A stretch of DNA of 64,000 bases from Amycolatopsis sulphurea (GCF_002564045.1 NZ_PDJK01000002.1:5270001-5334000), one strand, 5' to 3'. Counted from the first letter of the stretch, positions 25,000-40,015 are shown. The notes: generated from the sequence alone by a model not told the origin. A program made the numbers and translations.

Positions 25000-27350
25000 G
25001 TACACAATCGCGTCAGCTTGCTCGTGCGGCCGACTGGGTGCGGGTATCCCGCAAGGCACAGGGACGTATGAGCACGCCGTCTTCGACGTACCGGGTGCAG
25101 CTGAGGCCGGAGTTCGGCTTCCTCGAAGCTGCGGGAATCGTCGGCTATCTCAGGGAACTGGGCGTCGGCGCGTTGTACGGCTCGCCGATGCTCGACGCCA
25201 CCCCCGGGTCCACGCACGGCTACGACGTCACCGATCCGACGCGGGCACGCCCGGAACTCGGCGGTGAGGAAGGCCGGAAAACTCTTGCGACGCAGCTGAA
25301 AGACGCCGCGCTGGGGTTCGTGGTCGACATCGTGCCGAACCACATGTCCGTCGAGGTGCCCAAGGCGAACCGCTGGTGGTGGGACGTGCTGCGGCACGGC
25401 CGTGATTCGGCGTACGCGGCGTTCTTCGACATCGACTGGAGCCGTGGCAGGCTGCTCCTGCCGGTGCTCGGCGACGACGCGGCGGTGAACGAGCTGACCG
25501 TGGACGGCGACGAACTCGCCTACTACGAGCACCGTTTCCCGATCGCGCCCGGCACCGGCGAAGGCACGCCGCAGGAGGTGCACGCGCGGCAGCATTACGA
25601 ACTCGTCGGCTGGCGGCGCGGCAACCGCGAGCTGAACTACCGGCGGTTCTTCGACATCACGAACCTGGCCGCGGTGTCCGTGGAACGTCCCGAGGTGTTC
25701 GCCGAGACGCACGGCGAGGTGCTGCGCTGGGTGTCCGAGGGCGACGTCACCGGGTTGCGGGTGGACCATCCGGACGGTCTCGCCGATCCCGGCGGCTACC
25801 TGCGCCGCCTGCGTGCCGGGGCGCCGGACGCGTGGCTGGTGGTGGAGAAGATCCTGCACCCGGGCGAGGCGCTGCCGCAGAGCTGGCCGGTCGACGGCAC
25901 CACCGGCTACGACGCGCTGGGCGAGATCGCGGGAGTGTTCATCGATCCGTCCGCCGCGCCGGTGTTCACCCGGCTGACGGCGGAACAGGGCGCGCGGACC
26001 GGGTACGCGGAGGTCGAGGAGCGTTCACGACGCCTGGTCACCGACGAGATCCTGGTCGCCGAGGTGCGTCGGATCGCCGCGCTGCTCGGCGGGGTCGACC
26101 CGGAGGCGGCGCGCGCGGCGGTCGCCGAGGTGATGATCGCGTTCGGCGTCTACCGCTCGTATCTGCCGGAGGGCGCGGGCACGTGGGCCGCTGCGGTGGA
26201 GCGGGCGCGGGGGCGCCGTCCGGAGCTGGCCCCGGCGTTCGACGCGCTGGACAGCCAGGTGCGGGGCGCGCCGCACGGCGAGCTGGCCACGCGGCTGCAG
26301 CAGACCTCGGGAATGGTCGTGGCGAAGGGCACCGAGGACACCACGTTCTACCGGTTCACCCGGTTCGCCGCGCTGAACGAGGTCGGCGGCAGCCCGGACC
26401 GGTTCGGCCTGGCCGTGCGGGATTTCCACACACTGGCCGCGGGCCGCGCCGCGGCACAGCCGGCCACCATGACCACGTTGACCACGCATGACACCAAACG
26501 GTCCGAGGACACCCGGGCGCGGCTCGCCGCACTGTCCGAAGTGGCAGAGGAGTTCGCAGCCGCGGTACGCCGGTGGACCGCCCGTCGTGGGCTCGGCGAA
26601 CCGGCGCTGAATCTGCTGGCGTGGCAGACCCTGGTCGGTGCCTGGCCGATCTCGCCGGAACGGCTGCGCGGCTACCTGGACAAGGCGGCCAAGGAGGCCA
26701 AGCTCCGCACCGGCTGGACCGACCACGACGAGGAGTTCGAACGGGCCGTCGCCGCGTGGCCGGACGAAGTGCTCGCCGACGCCGAGCTGGCCGCCGACGT
26801 GGCGGCGTTCGTCGCCAGGGTGCGTGGTGCGGGCTGGTCGAACTCGCTCGGCCAGAAGCTGATGCAGCTGGCCGGACCTGGTGTGCCGGACGTCTACCAG
26901 GGCACCGAGCTGTGGGACCACTCGCTGGTCGACCCGGACAACCGGCGCCCGGTCGACTACCTGTCCCGCCGGGAGATCCTGGCACGTGTACAGGCGGGGC
27001 AGCAGCCCGCGATCGACGCGTCCGGGGCGGCGAAACTCCTTGTCGTGCACCGGGTTCTGACCCTGCGCCGGGATCGGCCGGAGCTGTTCACCGGGTACCG
27101 TCCGCTGCACGCCGAGGGCGTCGCCGCCGACCATCTGCTTGCGTTCGAACGAGGGGAGCGGCTGGTCGTGGCGGTGACCCGGCTGCCGCTCGGGCTCGAA
27201 CGCGCGGGCGGCTGGCGGGGCACCGTCCTGCCGCTGCGCGATGGTGAGTGGACCGACGTGCTCACCCGCCGCGCGGTCGGCGACGCACCACGCGCGGCCG
27301 CGCTGTTCGACCGCTACCCGGTGGCCCTGCTGGTCCGGGAGAGATCCTGA
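24996..27350 (+). CDS. treY: Malto-oligosyltrehalose synthase
   Basis: A 784-residue GH13 enzyme that converts the reducing end of maltodextrins to trehalose linkage. Key blocks: GFVVDIVPNHMSV, VTGLRVDHPDGLADP (nucleophile Asp), WLVVEKIL (acid/base Glu) and TLTTHDTKRSEDTRAR. The start at 24996 overlaps the glgX stop (ATGA) behind GGGAGGAGG; a second ATG at 25068, preceded by the same GGACGT, begins directly at the conserved SSTYRVQLRPEFGF and would give a more usual length. Which is used cannot be decided by eye. Its stop overlaps treZ. Confidence 0.92.
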   Translation: MSTQSRQLARAADWVRVSRKAQGRMSTPSSTYRVQLRPEFGFLEAAGIVGYLRELGVGALYGSPMLDATPGSTHGYDVTDPTRARPELGGEEGRKTLATQLKDAALGFVVDIVPNHMSVEVPKANRWWWDVLRHGRDSAYAAFFDIDWSRGRLLLPVLGDDAAVNELTVDGDELAYYEHRFPIAPGTGEGTPQEVHARQHYELVGWRRGNRELNYRRFFDITNLAAVSVERPEVFAETHGEVLRWVSEGDVTGLRVDHPDGLADPGGYLRRLRAGAPDAWLVVEKILHPGEALPQSWPVDGTTGYDALGEIAGVFIDPSAAPVFTRLTAEQGARTGYAEVEERSRRLVTDEILVAEVRRIAALLGGVDPEAARAAVAEVMIAFGVYRSYLPEGAGTWAAAVERARGRRPELAPAFDALDSQVRGAPHGELATRLQQTSGMVVAKGTEDTTFYRFTRFAALNEVGGSPDRFGLAVRDFHTLAAGRAAAQPATMTTLTTHDTKRSEDTRARLAALSEVAEEFAAAVRRWTARRGLGEPALNLLAWQTLVGAWPISPERLRGYLDKAAKEAKLRTGWTDHDEEFERAVAAWPDEVLADAELAADVAAFVARVRGAGWSNSLGQKLMQLAGPGVPDVYQGTELWDHSLVDPDNRRPVDYLSRREILARVQAGQQPAIDASGAAKLLVVHRVLTLRRDRPELFTGYRPLHAEGVAADHLLAFERGERLVVAVTRLPLGLERAGGWRGTVLPLRDGEWTDVLTRRAVGDAPRAAALFDRYPVALLVRERS

Positions 27351-29065
27351 TGTTCACCGTTTGGGCGCCTGCAGCCGACCGGGTCCGCGTACGCGTCGAC
27401 GGCATCGACCACGAAATGACCGCCACCGAGGGCGGCTGGTGGCGCGCCGAGGTCACCGGCAGCGACTACGCGTTCCTGCTTGGCGATGACGAACGGCCCC
27501 TGCCCGACCCTCGTTCGCTACGGCAGCCACACGGCGTACACGAAGCGTCGCGCGTGTATGACCACAGCGAGTTCACCTGGACCGACCACGCGTGGACCGG
27601 ACGACAGCTGCCCGGCGCGGTGATCTACGAACTACACCTTGGCACCTTCACCGAGGACGGCACGTTCGACGCGGCGATCGAGCGGCTGGGCCACCTGGTC
27701 GACCTGGGCGTCACCCACGTGGAGCTGCTCCCGGTGAACTCCTTCGACGGCGTCGCCGGCTGGGGCTACGACGGTGTGCTGTGGGCCGCCGTGCACGAGC
27801 CGTACGGCGGACCGGATGGGCTGAAGCGGTTCGTCGACGCCTGTCACGCGCGTGGGCTCGCCGTGGTGCTCGACGTGGTCTACAATCACCTCGGCCCGTC
27901 CGGTGCCTATCTCGACCGGTTCGGCCCGTACTTCGCCGGTCGTACCGACTGGGGTGCCGGCCTGAATCTCGACGGCGCAGGCTCGGACGAGGTGCGTCGT
28001 TACGTCCTGGACAACGCGCTGGGCTGGCTGCGTGACTTCCACGTGGACGGGCTCAGGCTCGACGCGGTGCACGCGCTGGTCGACAAGCGCGCGACGCATC
28101 TGCTGGAGGAGCTTGCCGTCGAGGTCGAAGCGCTGTCGACCACGCTCGGCCGCCCGCTGCCGTTGATCGCCGAGTCCGACCTGAACGACCCGAAGCTGGT
28201 CACCAGCCGTGACGGCGGCGGTTACGGGCTGGACGCGCAGTGGTCCGACGATCTGCACCACGCGCTGCACGTCCGGCTCACCGGCGAGACCACCGGCTAC
28301 TACCCGGACTTCGCTGCGCCGGACGCGTTGGCGAAGACACTGCGCGAGGTATTCTTCCATGCTGGTACCTGGTCCTCGTTTCGTGAGCGTACGCACGGCC
28401 GTCCGGTGGACACGCGCGTGCTGCCGGGCCACCGGTTCCTCGCCTACCTGCAGGACCACGACCAGATCGGCAACCGCGCGGCCGGTGACCGGCTGTCCGC
28501 GACAGTGCCCGCGGGCCTGCTCGCCTGTGGGGCCGCCGTCGTGTTCTGCTCGCCGTACACGCCGATGCTGTTCATGGGAGAAGAGTGGGCGGCGAACACG
28601 CCGTGGCAGTTCTTCGCCTCCTTCCCGGACCCGGAGCTGGCCGAAGCGGTCCGTACGGGGCGTCGCCGCGAGTTCTCCCGTCACGGCTGGGTTGCCGGGG
28701 ACGTGCCGGACCCGATGGACCCCGCCACCGTCGCCCGGTCACGGCTGGACTGGTCCGAGCCGGGCCGCGACGGCCACCGCGAGATGCTCGCCCTGTACCG
28801 GACGCTGATCCGCCTCCGCCGCGACCGCCCCGAACTGGCCGATCCGCGGCTCGCCGGGCTGGTCGTGGAGACCGCGGCCGACGGCTCGTGGCTGGTCCTG
28901 CACCGCGGCGCACTGCGGCTGGCCTGCAACTTCGCCCCAGACCCGGCCACCGTCCCGCTGGCCGGCACCCCCGGCGAGGTCCTCGCTTCCTGGGGCGAGG
29001 CTCGCTTCGCAGGTTCATCCGCCCTTTTACCGGGCCACTCCTTCGTCCTCACCGCCCCGGCCTAA
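27350..29065 (+). CDS. treZ: Malto-oligosyltrehalose trehalohydrolase
   Basis: A 571-residue GH13 enzyme releasing free trehalose from the TreY product. The ATG overlaps the TreY stop by one base. A short N-terminal beta domain (VWAPAADRVRVRVDGIDHEM) is followed by GH13 motifs VVLDVVYNHLGPSG, DGLRLDAVHALVD (nucleophile), PLIAESDLND (acid/base) and YLQDHDQIGNRA. TreY and TreZ coupling by overlap is normal for these partners. The gene is closed by a dispersed palindrome overlapping its stop codon. Confidence 0.93.
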   Translation: MFTVWAPAADRVRVRVDGIDHEMTATEGGWWRAEVTGSDYAFLLGDDERPLPDPRSLRQPHGVHEASRVYDHSEFTWTDHAWTGRQLPGAVIYELHLGTFTEDGTFDAAIERLGHLVDLGVTHVELLPVNSFDGVAGWGYDGVLWAAVHEPYGGPDGLKRFVDACHARGLAVVLDVVYNHLGPSGAYLDRFGPYFAGRTDWGAGLNLDGAGSDEVRRYVLDNALGWLRDFHVDGLRLDAVHALVDKRATHLLEELAVEVEALSTTLGRPLPLIAESDLNDPKLVTSRDGGGYGLDAQWSDDLHHALHVRLTGETTGYYPDFAAPDALAKTLREVFFHAGTWSSFRERTHGRPVDTRVLPGHRFLAYLQDHDQIGNRAAGDRLSATVPAGLLACGAAVVFCSPYTPMLFMGEEWAANTPWQFFASFPDPELAEAVRTGRRREFSRHGWVAGDVPDPMDPATVARSRLDWSEPGRDGHREMLALYRTLIRLRRDRPELADPRLAGLVVETAADGSWLVLHRGALRLACNFAPDPATVPLAGTPGEVLASWGEARFAGSSALLPGHSFVLTAPA

Positions 29066-29092
29066 GGCTGTGAAGGGCCCCTTCACAGCCTT
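29064..29092. repeat. Dispersed palindrome, copy 4, at the treZ stop
   Basis: AAGGCTGTGAAGGG...CCCTTCACAGCCTT, a 14-bp-arm palindrome whose left end overlaps the TAA stop of treZ. Its position suggests use as a transcription terminator or mRNA 3' stabiliser. Confidence 0.9.
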
Positions 29093-29233
29093 GGCGCGCC
29101 CGGAGGGTGGGGCGGGGTGGGTGGGGGTTCGTGCTGGTCGGCGTGGTGCGATCGGGCGGGGGCGGGCGGCCGGGGCGGGAAAGAGCCCCCGGTGGCGGAG
29201 CCGCCGCGGCGCCGGGACTGGAAGGATCTGCGC

Positions 29234-31378
<2,145 letters not shown>

Positions 31379-31394
31379 CTCCGCCCCGGTTGGG

Positions 31395-31447
31395 TTCGTG
31401 AAGGGGTCCTTCACGGACCCAGAGTCCGTGAAGGTTCCCTTCACAGC
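31395..31447. repeat. Dispersed double palindrome, copy 5 (degenerate)
   Basis: GTGAAGGGGTCCTTCAC and GTGAAGGTTCCCTTCAC flank GGACCCAGAGTCC between the second glgX and glgE. Both hairpins carry changes from the common unit that weaken the GGGGCCC centre. Confidence 0.85.
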
Positions 31448-31588
31448 CGCCCGGACGGTGGTGCGTTCGCTCGACCGGGTGGCGGCGAGGGATGTAAAAG
31501 GCCCCGCTGTCAAGGGCTTTGCGGGAATCAGGCACACTGCAAGTGCTCGCGTCCGCACTGTCCGACCACGGGAAAAAGGGGCGTTGCC

Positions 31589-33568
31589 ATGTCCGGCAGG
31601 CTCGGGATCGACGACGTCGCACCTACCGTCAGCTGTGGCCGCTATCCGGCCAAAGCCGTTGTGGGAGAACACTTTCCGGTCACCGCCACGGTCTGGCGCG
31701 AGGGACACGACGCGGTCGCGGCCACGGTGTCCTGGCGCGGGCCCGGCGACCGCGCCGCCCGGCAGGCCCGGATGACCGAGCAGGGCAGCGGGCTGGACCG
31801 GTTCGGCGCGGTGCTGGTGCCCGACGCCGAGGGCATGTGGACCTACCGGGTGGACGCGTGGAGCGATCCGTGGGCCACCTGGGAGCACACGGTCGAGGTG
31901 AAGATCGGTGCCGGGCAAGGGGCCGGCGAGCTGGCCAACGATCTGGAGACCGGCGCCCTGCTGCTGGAGCGCGTGTCGCGCCGGCCGGACCGCCGGGCCG
32001 AGCGCGCGCTGCTCGCCGGTGCCGCGGCCGCGCTGCGCGACGAGGACCGCGCGCTCGCCGAGCGGGCCGGACCGGCGCTCTCGCCGGAGGTCCGCCGGAT
32101 CATGCACGAGTTCCCGGTGCGGGAGCTGGTCACCAAGGGCCGCACGCTGAAGCTGTGGGTGGATCGCCGCCGCGCCGCGTTCGGGTCCTGGTACGAGTTC
32201 TTCCCGCGCTCCACCGGCGGCGTGGACGAGCAGGGGCGCCCGGTGCACGGCACCTTCGCCACCGCCGCGCGCGAGCTGGACCGGATCGCGGGCATGGGCT
32301 TCGACGTGGTCTACCTGCCCCCGATTCACCCGATCGGCCGGGTGAATCGCAAGGGCCCCAACAACACCCTGGACGCCACCCCGGACGACACCGGCTCGCC
32401 GTGGGCGATCGGCGCGGACGAGGGCGGGCACGAGGCGGTGCACCCGCGGCTGGGCACGATCGAGGACTTCGGCGCCTTCACCGCCCGCGCCGGGGAGCTG
32501 GGCCTGGAGGTCGCGCTCGACCTTGCGCTGCAGGCCGCGCCGGATCACCCGTGGGTGCTCAAGTATCCGGAGTTCTTCACCACCCGCCCGGACGGCACCA
32601 TCGCCTACGCGGAGAACCCGCCGAAGAAGTACCAGGACATCTACCCGATCAACTTCGACAACGATCCGCGCGGCCTCTACGAGGAGGTGCTGCGCGTGGT
32701 GCTGCACTGGGTCTCGCACGGAGTGCGGATCTTCCGGGTGGACAACCCGCACACCAAGCCGCCGGACTTCTGGACCTGGCTGATCCAGACGGTCAAGGAC
32801 GCGCATCCGGACGTGCTGTTCCTGGCCGAGGCATTCACCCGCCCGGCCCGGCTGTGGGGACTGGCCAAGCTCGGGTTCACCCAGAGCTACACCTACTTCA
32901 CCTGGCGCACCACCAAGGACGAGCTGACCGAATTCGGTGCCGACCTGGTCGAACACTGGCCGGAGGGCCGCCCGAACCTGTTCGTGAACACGCCGGACAT
33001 CCTGCACGCATCGTTGCAGCACGGCGGTCCGGGCATGTTCGCGCTGCGTGCCGCGCTGGCCGCCACGATGTCGCCGACCTGGGGTGTCTACTCCGGGTAC
33101 GAGCTGTTCGAGAGCGAGCCGGTCCGCCCGGGCAGCGAGGAGTACCTCGACTCGGAGAAGTACCAGCTGCGCCCGCGGGACTTCGCCGGCGCGCTCGCGC
33201 AGGGCCGTTCGCTGGAGCCGTGGCTGGCCCGGCTGAACGCGATCCGCCGCGCGCACCCGGCGTTGCAGGGCATGCGGTCGCTGCACTTCCACCACGTGGA
33301 CAACGACGCGCTGATCGCCTACTCCAAACAGGATCCGGCGACCGGCGACACGGTGATCGCCGTGATCACCCTCGATCCGCACAGCGCCCGGGAGGGCACC
33401 CTGCGGCTCGACCTGCCCGCGCTCGGTTTCGACGGGGCGGAGCGGCTGATCGCGCACGACGAGGTCACGGGCGACACCTGGGACTGGAGCGCGGAGAACT
33501 TCGTGCGGCTCGAACCGTGGCGGGCGGTGGCGCACGTGGTCTCGCTGCGCCGCCGGCTCGCGGACTGA
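31589..33568 (+). CDS. glgE: Alpha-1,4-glucan:maltose-1-phosphate maltosyltransferase
   Basis: A 659-residue GH13 subfamily 3 enzyme. It opens with the N-terminal beta domain ([18 protein letters not shown]) and carries GlgE-specific blocks: [13 protein letters not shown], the nucleophile D385 in [16 protein letters not shown], acid/base E414 in [10 protein letters not shown] and D470 in NTPDILH. It extends glucans with maltose from maltose-1-phosphate. The ATG at 31589 follows AAAAAGGGG. Downstream treS, mak and glgB complete the GlgE pathway; a separate promoter before it is likely given the 210-bp gap. Confidence 0.94.
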   Translation: MSGRLGIDDVAPTVSCGRYPAKAVVGEHFPVTATVWREGHDAVAATVSWRGPGDRAARQARMTEQGSGLDRFGAVLVPDAEGMWTYRVDAWSDPWATWEHTVEVKIGAGQGAGELANDLETGALLLERVSRRPDRRAERALLAGAAAALRDEDRALAERAGPALSPEVRRIMHEFPVRELVTKGRTLKLWVDRRRAAFGSWYEFFPRSTGGVDEQGRPVHGTFATAARELDRIAGMGFDVVYLPPIHPIGRVNRKGPNNTLDATPDDTGSPWAIGADEGGHEAVHPRLGTIEDFGAFTARAGELGLEVALDLALQAAPDHPWVLKYPEFFTTRPDGTIAYAENPPKKYQDIYPINFDNDPRGLYEEVLRVVLHWVSHGVRIFRVDNPHTKPPDFWTWLIQTVKDAHPDVLFLAEAFTRPARLWGLAKLGFTQSYTYFTWRTTKDELTEFGADLVEHWPEGRPNLFVNTPDILHASLQHGGPGMFALRAALAATMSPTWGVYSGYELFESEPVRPGSEEYLDSEKYQLRPRDFAGALAQGRSLEPWLARLNAIRRAHPALQGMRSLHFHHVDNDALIAYSKQDPATGDTVIAVITLDPHSAREGTLRLDLPALGFDGAERLIAHDEVTGDTWDWSAENFVRLEPWRAVAHVVSLRRRLAD

Positions 33569-33655
33569 CCGGCGGATCCCGCCCGCCCACCGTGCACGCG
33601 CGCGCCGCGGCAGGGACGATCGAACGTACCCGGGGACAAGACTGAGGTGGAACGG

Positions 33656-35448
<1,793 letters not shown>

Positions 35449-35452
<4 letters not shown>

Positions 35453-36834
35453 CCGGCGAGCACGGGATTCCGGCCGGTCGGCTGGCGCAGTGGCTGCCCA
35501 CGCAGCGCTGGTTCGCGGGCAAGGACCGGCCGGTCGACGTGGTCCGCCCACACGAACCCACCGTGCTGATCGAGGGCGATCCGGCGCTGTGGCACGTCGT
35601 GGTGGACGTGGTGCAGGGCGAGCGCATCGAGCCGTATCAACTGTTCGTCGGATGGCGTTCCGGCACACCCGAGATCGCGTCGTCCGCCTTGTTCGGCGAG
35701 GGCAGCGATCGCTACGAGGCCTGCGGCGACGCGGACCTCACCGCGATGCTGCTGGACGCGATGGCGGCCGGGACCCGGATCGACGGGCTGAGTTTCGCCG
35801 CCGAGCCGGGGGAGCAGCTCATCGGCGGGTTGCGCGCGCGGCCGATCACCACCGAGCAGAGCAACACCTCGCTGGTGTACGGCGGGCAGTACATCCTGAA
35901 GCTGTTCCGCAAACTCAGCCCGGGCATCAACAAGGATCTGCTGCTGCACCGCGCCCTGCAGGCCGCGGGGTGCGCGCACGTGGCCCGGGTCGTCGGCTCG
36001 ATCACCGGTGAGCTGGCCGGGGAACCGGTCACTATCGGCATGCTGCAGGAGTACCTGCCCGACGCCGTCGACGGCTGGGCGATGGCGAGCACGAGCGTGC
36101 GTGACCTGCTGGCCGGTCCGGACCTGCAGCCCGACGAGGCGGGCGGCGATTTCGCCGCCGAAGCCGAGCGGCTGGGCGCAGCCGTCGCAGAGGTGCACGC
36201 GGATCTGGCCAGGGCGCTCGGCACCGAACCGGTGGACCGGGCCGAGCTGGCCCGCACGGTGCAGGCGATGCACGAACGGCTGGATCAGGTCGCCGCGGCG
36301 GTGCCACAGCTCGCCCCGCAGGTCCCCGCGCTGCGGGCGGCGTTTGACGCGGTGGGCGCCGCGGATCTGCCGCCGGTGTCGAGGCAGTACATCCACGGCG
36401 ATCTGCACCTGGGACAAGTGTTGCGCACCGTCGGCGGCTGGCTGCTGCTGGACTTCGAGGGCGAACCCGCCGCGCCGGTCGCGCAGCGGCACGCGTTGCA
36501 GTCGCCGCTGCGTGACGTCGCGGGCATGCTCCGGTCTTTCGACTATGCCGCGCAGCAATTCCTGGTCGGCGAAGCCGAACACGGGCCGGAGACGGCGGCG
36601 CGAGCGCAGGAGTGGGCGTGGCGCAACCGCGCCGCTTTCTGCGCTGGGTACGCCGAGGCCGATGGCCCGGCCGGTGACCCGCTCGCGCACGCGGTGCTGC
36701 TGCGGGCTTTCGAACTCGACAAGGCGGTCTACGAGGTCGCCTACGAACACGCGAACCGGCCGGACTGGCTGGCCGTGCCGCTGGCGGCGATCGCCCGCAG
36801 CACCGAAGAAGGTGAGGGATCCCGTGACCAGTGA
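35449..36834 (+). CDS. mak: Maltokinase
   Basis: A 461-residue aminoglycoside-phosphotransferase-like kinase that makes maltose-1-phosphate for GlgE using ATP. The GTG start overlaps the treS stop. The N-terminal segment [15 protein letters not shown] is typical of Mak/Pep2. The catalytic loop is [13 protein letters not shown] and the metal-binding acid lies in [12 protein letters not shown]. The tight treS-mak-glgB coupling supports the usual TreS-Mak functional complex. Confidence 0.93.
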
Positions 36835-39019
36835 TCCGATGCACGCCGTTCCCCGGGAGCTGCCCGCGGCGGCCCCGTCCCCGCAGGACATCGACCGGCT
36901 GCTGGACGGCTCGCATCACGACCCGCACACCGTGCTCGGCGTACATGCCGTCGACGGTGGTGTCGCAGTCCGCGCGCTGCGGCCCGGCGCGGAGGCTGTC
37001 ACGGTGCTGGCCGGGGACCGCCGGTACCCGCTGGAGCGGGTCGCGGACGCGCTGTTCGCCGCGATCCTGCCCGAGCACCCGGGCGACTACCGGATCGAAA
37101 TCACCTACCACGGGCAGACCGTGGTCACCGACGACCCGTACCGCTGGCTGCCCACCGTCGGCGAGCTTGACCTGCACCTGATCGGCGAAGGCCGGCATGA
37201 ACGGCTGTGGGACGTCCTTGGCGCGCATGTACGTTCGTACGACACGCCGAACGGCGCCGTCCGCGGAGTGTCCTTCGCGGTGTGGGCGCCGACCGCGCGT
37301 GGCGTACGGGTGATCGGTGACTTCAACGGCTGGGAAGGCCGTGGGCACGCCCTGCGGTCGCTCGGCTCGTCCGGCGTGTGGGAGCTGTTCGTACCCGGTG
37401 TGGAGACCGGCGCCTGCTACAAGTTTCGCATTCTCGGCGCGGACGGGCAGTGGCACGAGAAGGCCGACCCGATGGCGTTCGCCACCGAGGTACCACCCGC
37501 GACCGCCTCGAAGGTGACCGAATCCGCCTACGCCTGGAGCGACGCGGAGTGGATTGCCCGGCGCGAGGCGACCGAGTGGGCGGACGCGCCGATGAGCGTG
37601 TACGAGGTGCACCTCGGCTCGTGGCGGCCCGGCCTCGGCTACCGCGAGCTGGCCGACCAGCTCGCCGATTACGTGCAGGACACCGGGTTCACGCACGTGG
37701 AGTTCCTGCCGGTGGCCGAGCATCCCTTCGGCGGTTCCTGGGGCTACCAGGTGACCTCGTACTACGCGCCCACCTCGCGGTTCGGTTCGCCGGACGATTT
37801 CCGGTATCTGGTCGATCATCTGCATCGCCGCGGGATCGGCGTGCTGGTGGACTGGGTGCCGGCGCATTTCCCGCGCGACGCCTGGGCGCTCGCCCGGTTC
37901 GACGGCAGCCCGCTCTACGAGCACGAGGATCCGCGCCGCGGCGAGCAGCCGGACTGGGGCACCCTGGTGTTCAACTTCGGGCGCAACGAGGTACGCAACT
38001 TCCTGGTCGCGAACGCGTTGTTCTGGCTGGAGGAGTTCCATCTCGACGGCCTGCGCGTGGACGCGGTCGCCTCGATGCTGTACCTGGACTACTCGCGCGG
38101 CGAGGGGGAGTGGCTGCCCAATGAGTACGGTGGCCGGGAGAACCTCGACGCGGTGCGGTTCCTGCAGGAGCTGAACGCGACCGTCTACAAGCGACACCCG
38201 GGCGTGGTGCTGGTGGCCGAGGAGTCCACCGCCTGGCCCGGCGTCACGCGCCCGACCCACTTGGGCGGCCTGGGTTTCGGTTTCAAGTGGAACATGGGCT
38301 GGATGCACGACACGCTCCGCTACCTCGGCCACGAGCCGGTGCACCGGGCCTACCATCACAACGAGATGACCTTCTCGCTCGTCTACGCCTGGAGTGAGAA
38401 CTTCGTGCTGCCGCTCTCGCACGACGAAGTGGTGCACGGCAAGGGCTCGCTGTGGGAGCGGATGCCCGGCGACGACTGGAACAAGGCGGCCGGCCTGCGG
38501 GCGCTGCTGGCCTTCATGTGGGCGCATCCGGGCAAGCAGCTGCTGTTCATGGGCGGGGAGTTCGGCCAGATGCGCGAATGGTCGGAATCCCGCGCGCTGG
38601 ACTGGGAGCTGCTGGAGATGCCGCTGCACCGCGGGGTGCGGGACCTCACGCGGCAGCTGAACGCGCTGTACCGCGAGTCCCCGGCGTTGTTCTCCCAGGA
38701 CGTCCGGCCGGAGGGCTTCCGCTGGATCGACGCGAACGACTCGGGCGGCAACGTGCTGAGCTTCCTGCGGCTCGGCGCGGATGGCTCGCGGCTGGCCTGC
38801 GTCGCGAACTTCGCCGGGGTGCCGCACCGTGACTACCGCGTCGGGCTGCCCGCCGCCGGCCGCTGGACCGAGGTGCTCAACACCGACGCCGAGGCGTTCG
38901 GCGGGTCCGGGGTGGGCAACCTGGGCGCGGTCGAGGCCACCGCGGAGCCGTGGCACGGGCTGCCGGCGTCGGCCGTGCTGCAGCTTCCGCCGAGCGGGGT
39001 GCTGTGGCTGGCCGGATAG
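36824..39019 (+). CDS. glgB: 1,4-alpha-glucan branching enzyme
   Basis: A 731-residue GH13 enzyme, the usual actinobacterial GlgB length. The GTG at 36824 (behind GGTGAGGGA) overlaps mak by 11 bp; an ATG at 36839 is the alternative. It begins with an N-terminal beta region ([16 protein letters not shown]) and a CBM48 domain ([20 protein letters not shown]). Catalytic segments: [18 protein letters not shown] (nucleophile), [12 protein letters not shown] (acid/base) and [15 protein letters not shown]. It introduces alpha-1,6 branches into the glucan made by GlgE and ends the locus. Confidence 0.95.
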   Translation: MTSDPMHAVPRELPAAAPSPQDIDRLLDGSHHDPHTVLGVHAVDGGVAVRALRPGAEAVTVLAGDRRYPLERVADALFAAILPEHPGDYRIEITYHGQTVVTDDPYRWLPTVGELDLHLIGEGRHERLWDVLGAHVRSYDTPNGAVRGVSFAVWAPTARGVRVIGDFNGWEGRGHALRSLGSSGVWELFVPGVETGACYKFRILGADGQWHEKADPMAFATEVPPATASKVTESAYAWSDAEWIARREATEWADAPMSVYEVHLGSWRPGLGYRELADQLADYVQDTGFTHVEFLPVAEHPFGGSWGYQVTSYYAPTSRFGSPDDFRYLVDHLHRRGIGVLVDWVPAHFPRDAWALARFDGSPLYEHEDPRRGEQPDWGTLVFNFGRNEVRNFLVANALFWLEEFHLDGLRVDAVASMLYLDYSRGEGEWLPNEYGGRENLDAVRFLQELNATVYKRHPGVVLVAEESTAWPGVTRPTHLGGLGFGFKWNMGWMHDTLRYLGHEPVHRAYHHNEMTFSLVYAWSENFVLPLSHDEVVHGKGSLWERMPGDDWNKAAGLRALLAFMWAHPGKQLLFMGGEFGQMREWSESRALDWELLEMPLHRGVRDLTRQLNALYRESPALFSQDVRPEGFRWIDANDSGGNVLSFLRLGADGSRLACVANFAGVPHRDYRVGLPAAGRWTEVLNTDAEAFGGSGVGNLGAVEATAEPWHGLPASAVLQLPPSGVLWLAG

Positions 39020-39060
39020 TGGTCGCCGGCATCAGGTCGGAAAATATCTCACGTTCTGTC

Positions 39061-39109
39061 TTGCCGATGGCCGGTCCCGCGTTCATACTTTGTTGCCAAC
39101 CACAACAAA
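39061..39109 (+). promoter_or_regulatory. Candidate promoter and operator for the GH16 gene
   Basis: TTGCCG (39061-39066) and CATACT (39084-39089) are 17 bp apart, a plausible -35/-10 pair. TTTGTTG (39089-39095) and CAACAAA (39103-39109) form a perfect 7-bp inverted repeat with a 7-bp spacer just past the -10, where a repressor would act. The GH16 start is 44 bp further on. Assignment is by inspection only. Confidence 0.4.
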
Positions 39110-39152
39110 CCCCCGGGGTGGCGCCGCCGGGCCGCTCCTCGAGTAATCAGGG

Positions 39153-39974
39153 ATGCAGACGATGAAGTCTCCTCGGTCGCCCTTCAGATGGCGGCTGCTC
39201 ACTGTCCCCACGGTGCTGTCGCTGCTCGGCGCGCTCGTCTTCGCGCCGATGGCCATCTCCGCCTCGGCCGCGTTCTCCGACGATTTCACCGGCCCGGCCG
39301 GTGCGGCGGCCGACGGGGCGAAGTGGAATTACGAGACCGGCGACAACCACGGCAACAACCACGAGCGGCAGTGGTACACCGCCGGCGCGGCGAACGCGGC
39401 GCTGGACGGCGAGGGCCACCTCGTGCTCACCGCGAAGAAGCAGGACTCCGGCCACCACTGCTGGTACGGCCCGTGCCAGTACACCTCCGCCCGGCTCAAC
39501 ACCAGCGGCAGGTTCGCCACCGGTGGCGGGCACATTGAGGTCCGCATGAAGCTGCCGCGCGGGCAGGGCATGTGGCCCGCGTTCTGGATGCTGGGCGGCG
39601 GCAACTGGCCCGCGGACGGCGAGATCGACGTGATGGAGAACATCGGCCGGGAGCCGAACACGGTGCACGGCACCATTCACGGCCCCGGCTACTCCGGCGC
39701 GGGCGGCATCGGCGCGCCGTTCCTGGGGCCGAATTTCTCCGACGGCTTCCACACCTACGCGGTCGACTGGACGGGCGGCAAGATCGTCTGGTCGGTGGAC
39801 GGTCAGGCCTACCAGACCCGCACCCCGGCGGATCTGCACGGCAATCGCTGGGTGTTCGACCACCCGTTCTTCCTGATCCTCAACCTCGCGGTGGGCGGTG
39901 ACTGGCCGGGCGATCCGGACGGGAACACGCAGTTCCCGCAGCAGCTCGTGGTCGACTACGTGCACGCGCGCTGA
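39153..39974 (+). CDS. Secreted GH16 beta-glucanase (laminarinase-like)
   Basis: A 273-residue protein with a signal peptide (basic start, hydrophobic residues 15-35, cleavage after SASA near 39). The rest is a single GH16 beta-sandwich catalytic domain. The active-site signature E-x-D-x-x-E is GEIDVMENIG with E157, D159 and E162; GMWPAFWMLGGG precedes it as in beta-1,3- or beta-1,3-1,4-glucanases. No carbohydrate-binding module is attached. It acts outside the cell on beta-glucans such as fungal wall or plant polymers, so it is functionally separate from the alpha-glucan locus before it. Confidence 0.9.
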   Translation: MQTMKSPRSPFRWRLLTVPTVLSLLGALVFAPMAISASAAFSDDFTGPAGAAADGAKWNYETGDNHGNNHERQWYTAGAANAALDGEGHLVLTAKKQDSGHHCWYGPCQYTSARLNTSGRFATGGGHIEVRMKLPRGQGMWPAFWMLGGGNWPADGEIDVMENIGREPNTVHGTIHGPGYSGAGGIGAPFLGPNFSDGFHTYAVDWTGGKIVWSVDGQAYQTRTPADLHGNRWVFDHPFFLILNLAVGGDWPGDPDGNTQFPQQLVVDYVHAR

Positions 39975-39982
39975 CCATTTCT

Positions 39983-40015
39983 GGTGTCCGGCTCGTTGAT
40001 CGCGGGTCGGACACC
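39983..40015 (+). terminator. Stem-loop after the GH16 gene
   Basis: GGTGTCCG (39983-39990) pairs with CGGACACC (40008-40015), 9 bp after the stop codon. The loop is 17 nt with no strong T-tract, so it is only a candidate terminator. Confidence 0.4.

Noticed and set aside
29117-29233. Longer N-terminus for the second glgX
   Set aside because: The 39 extra residues lie in low-complexity DNA next to the palindrome, while the ATG at 29234 has a good ribosome-binding site.
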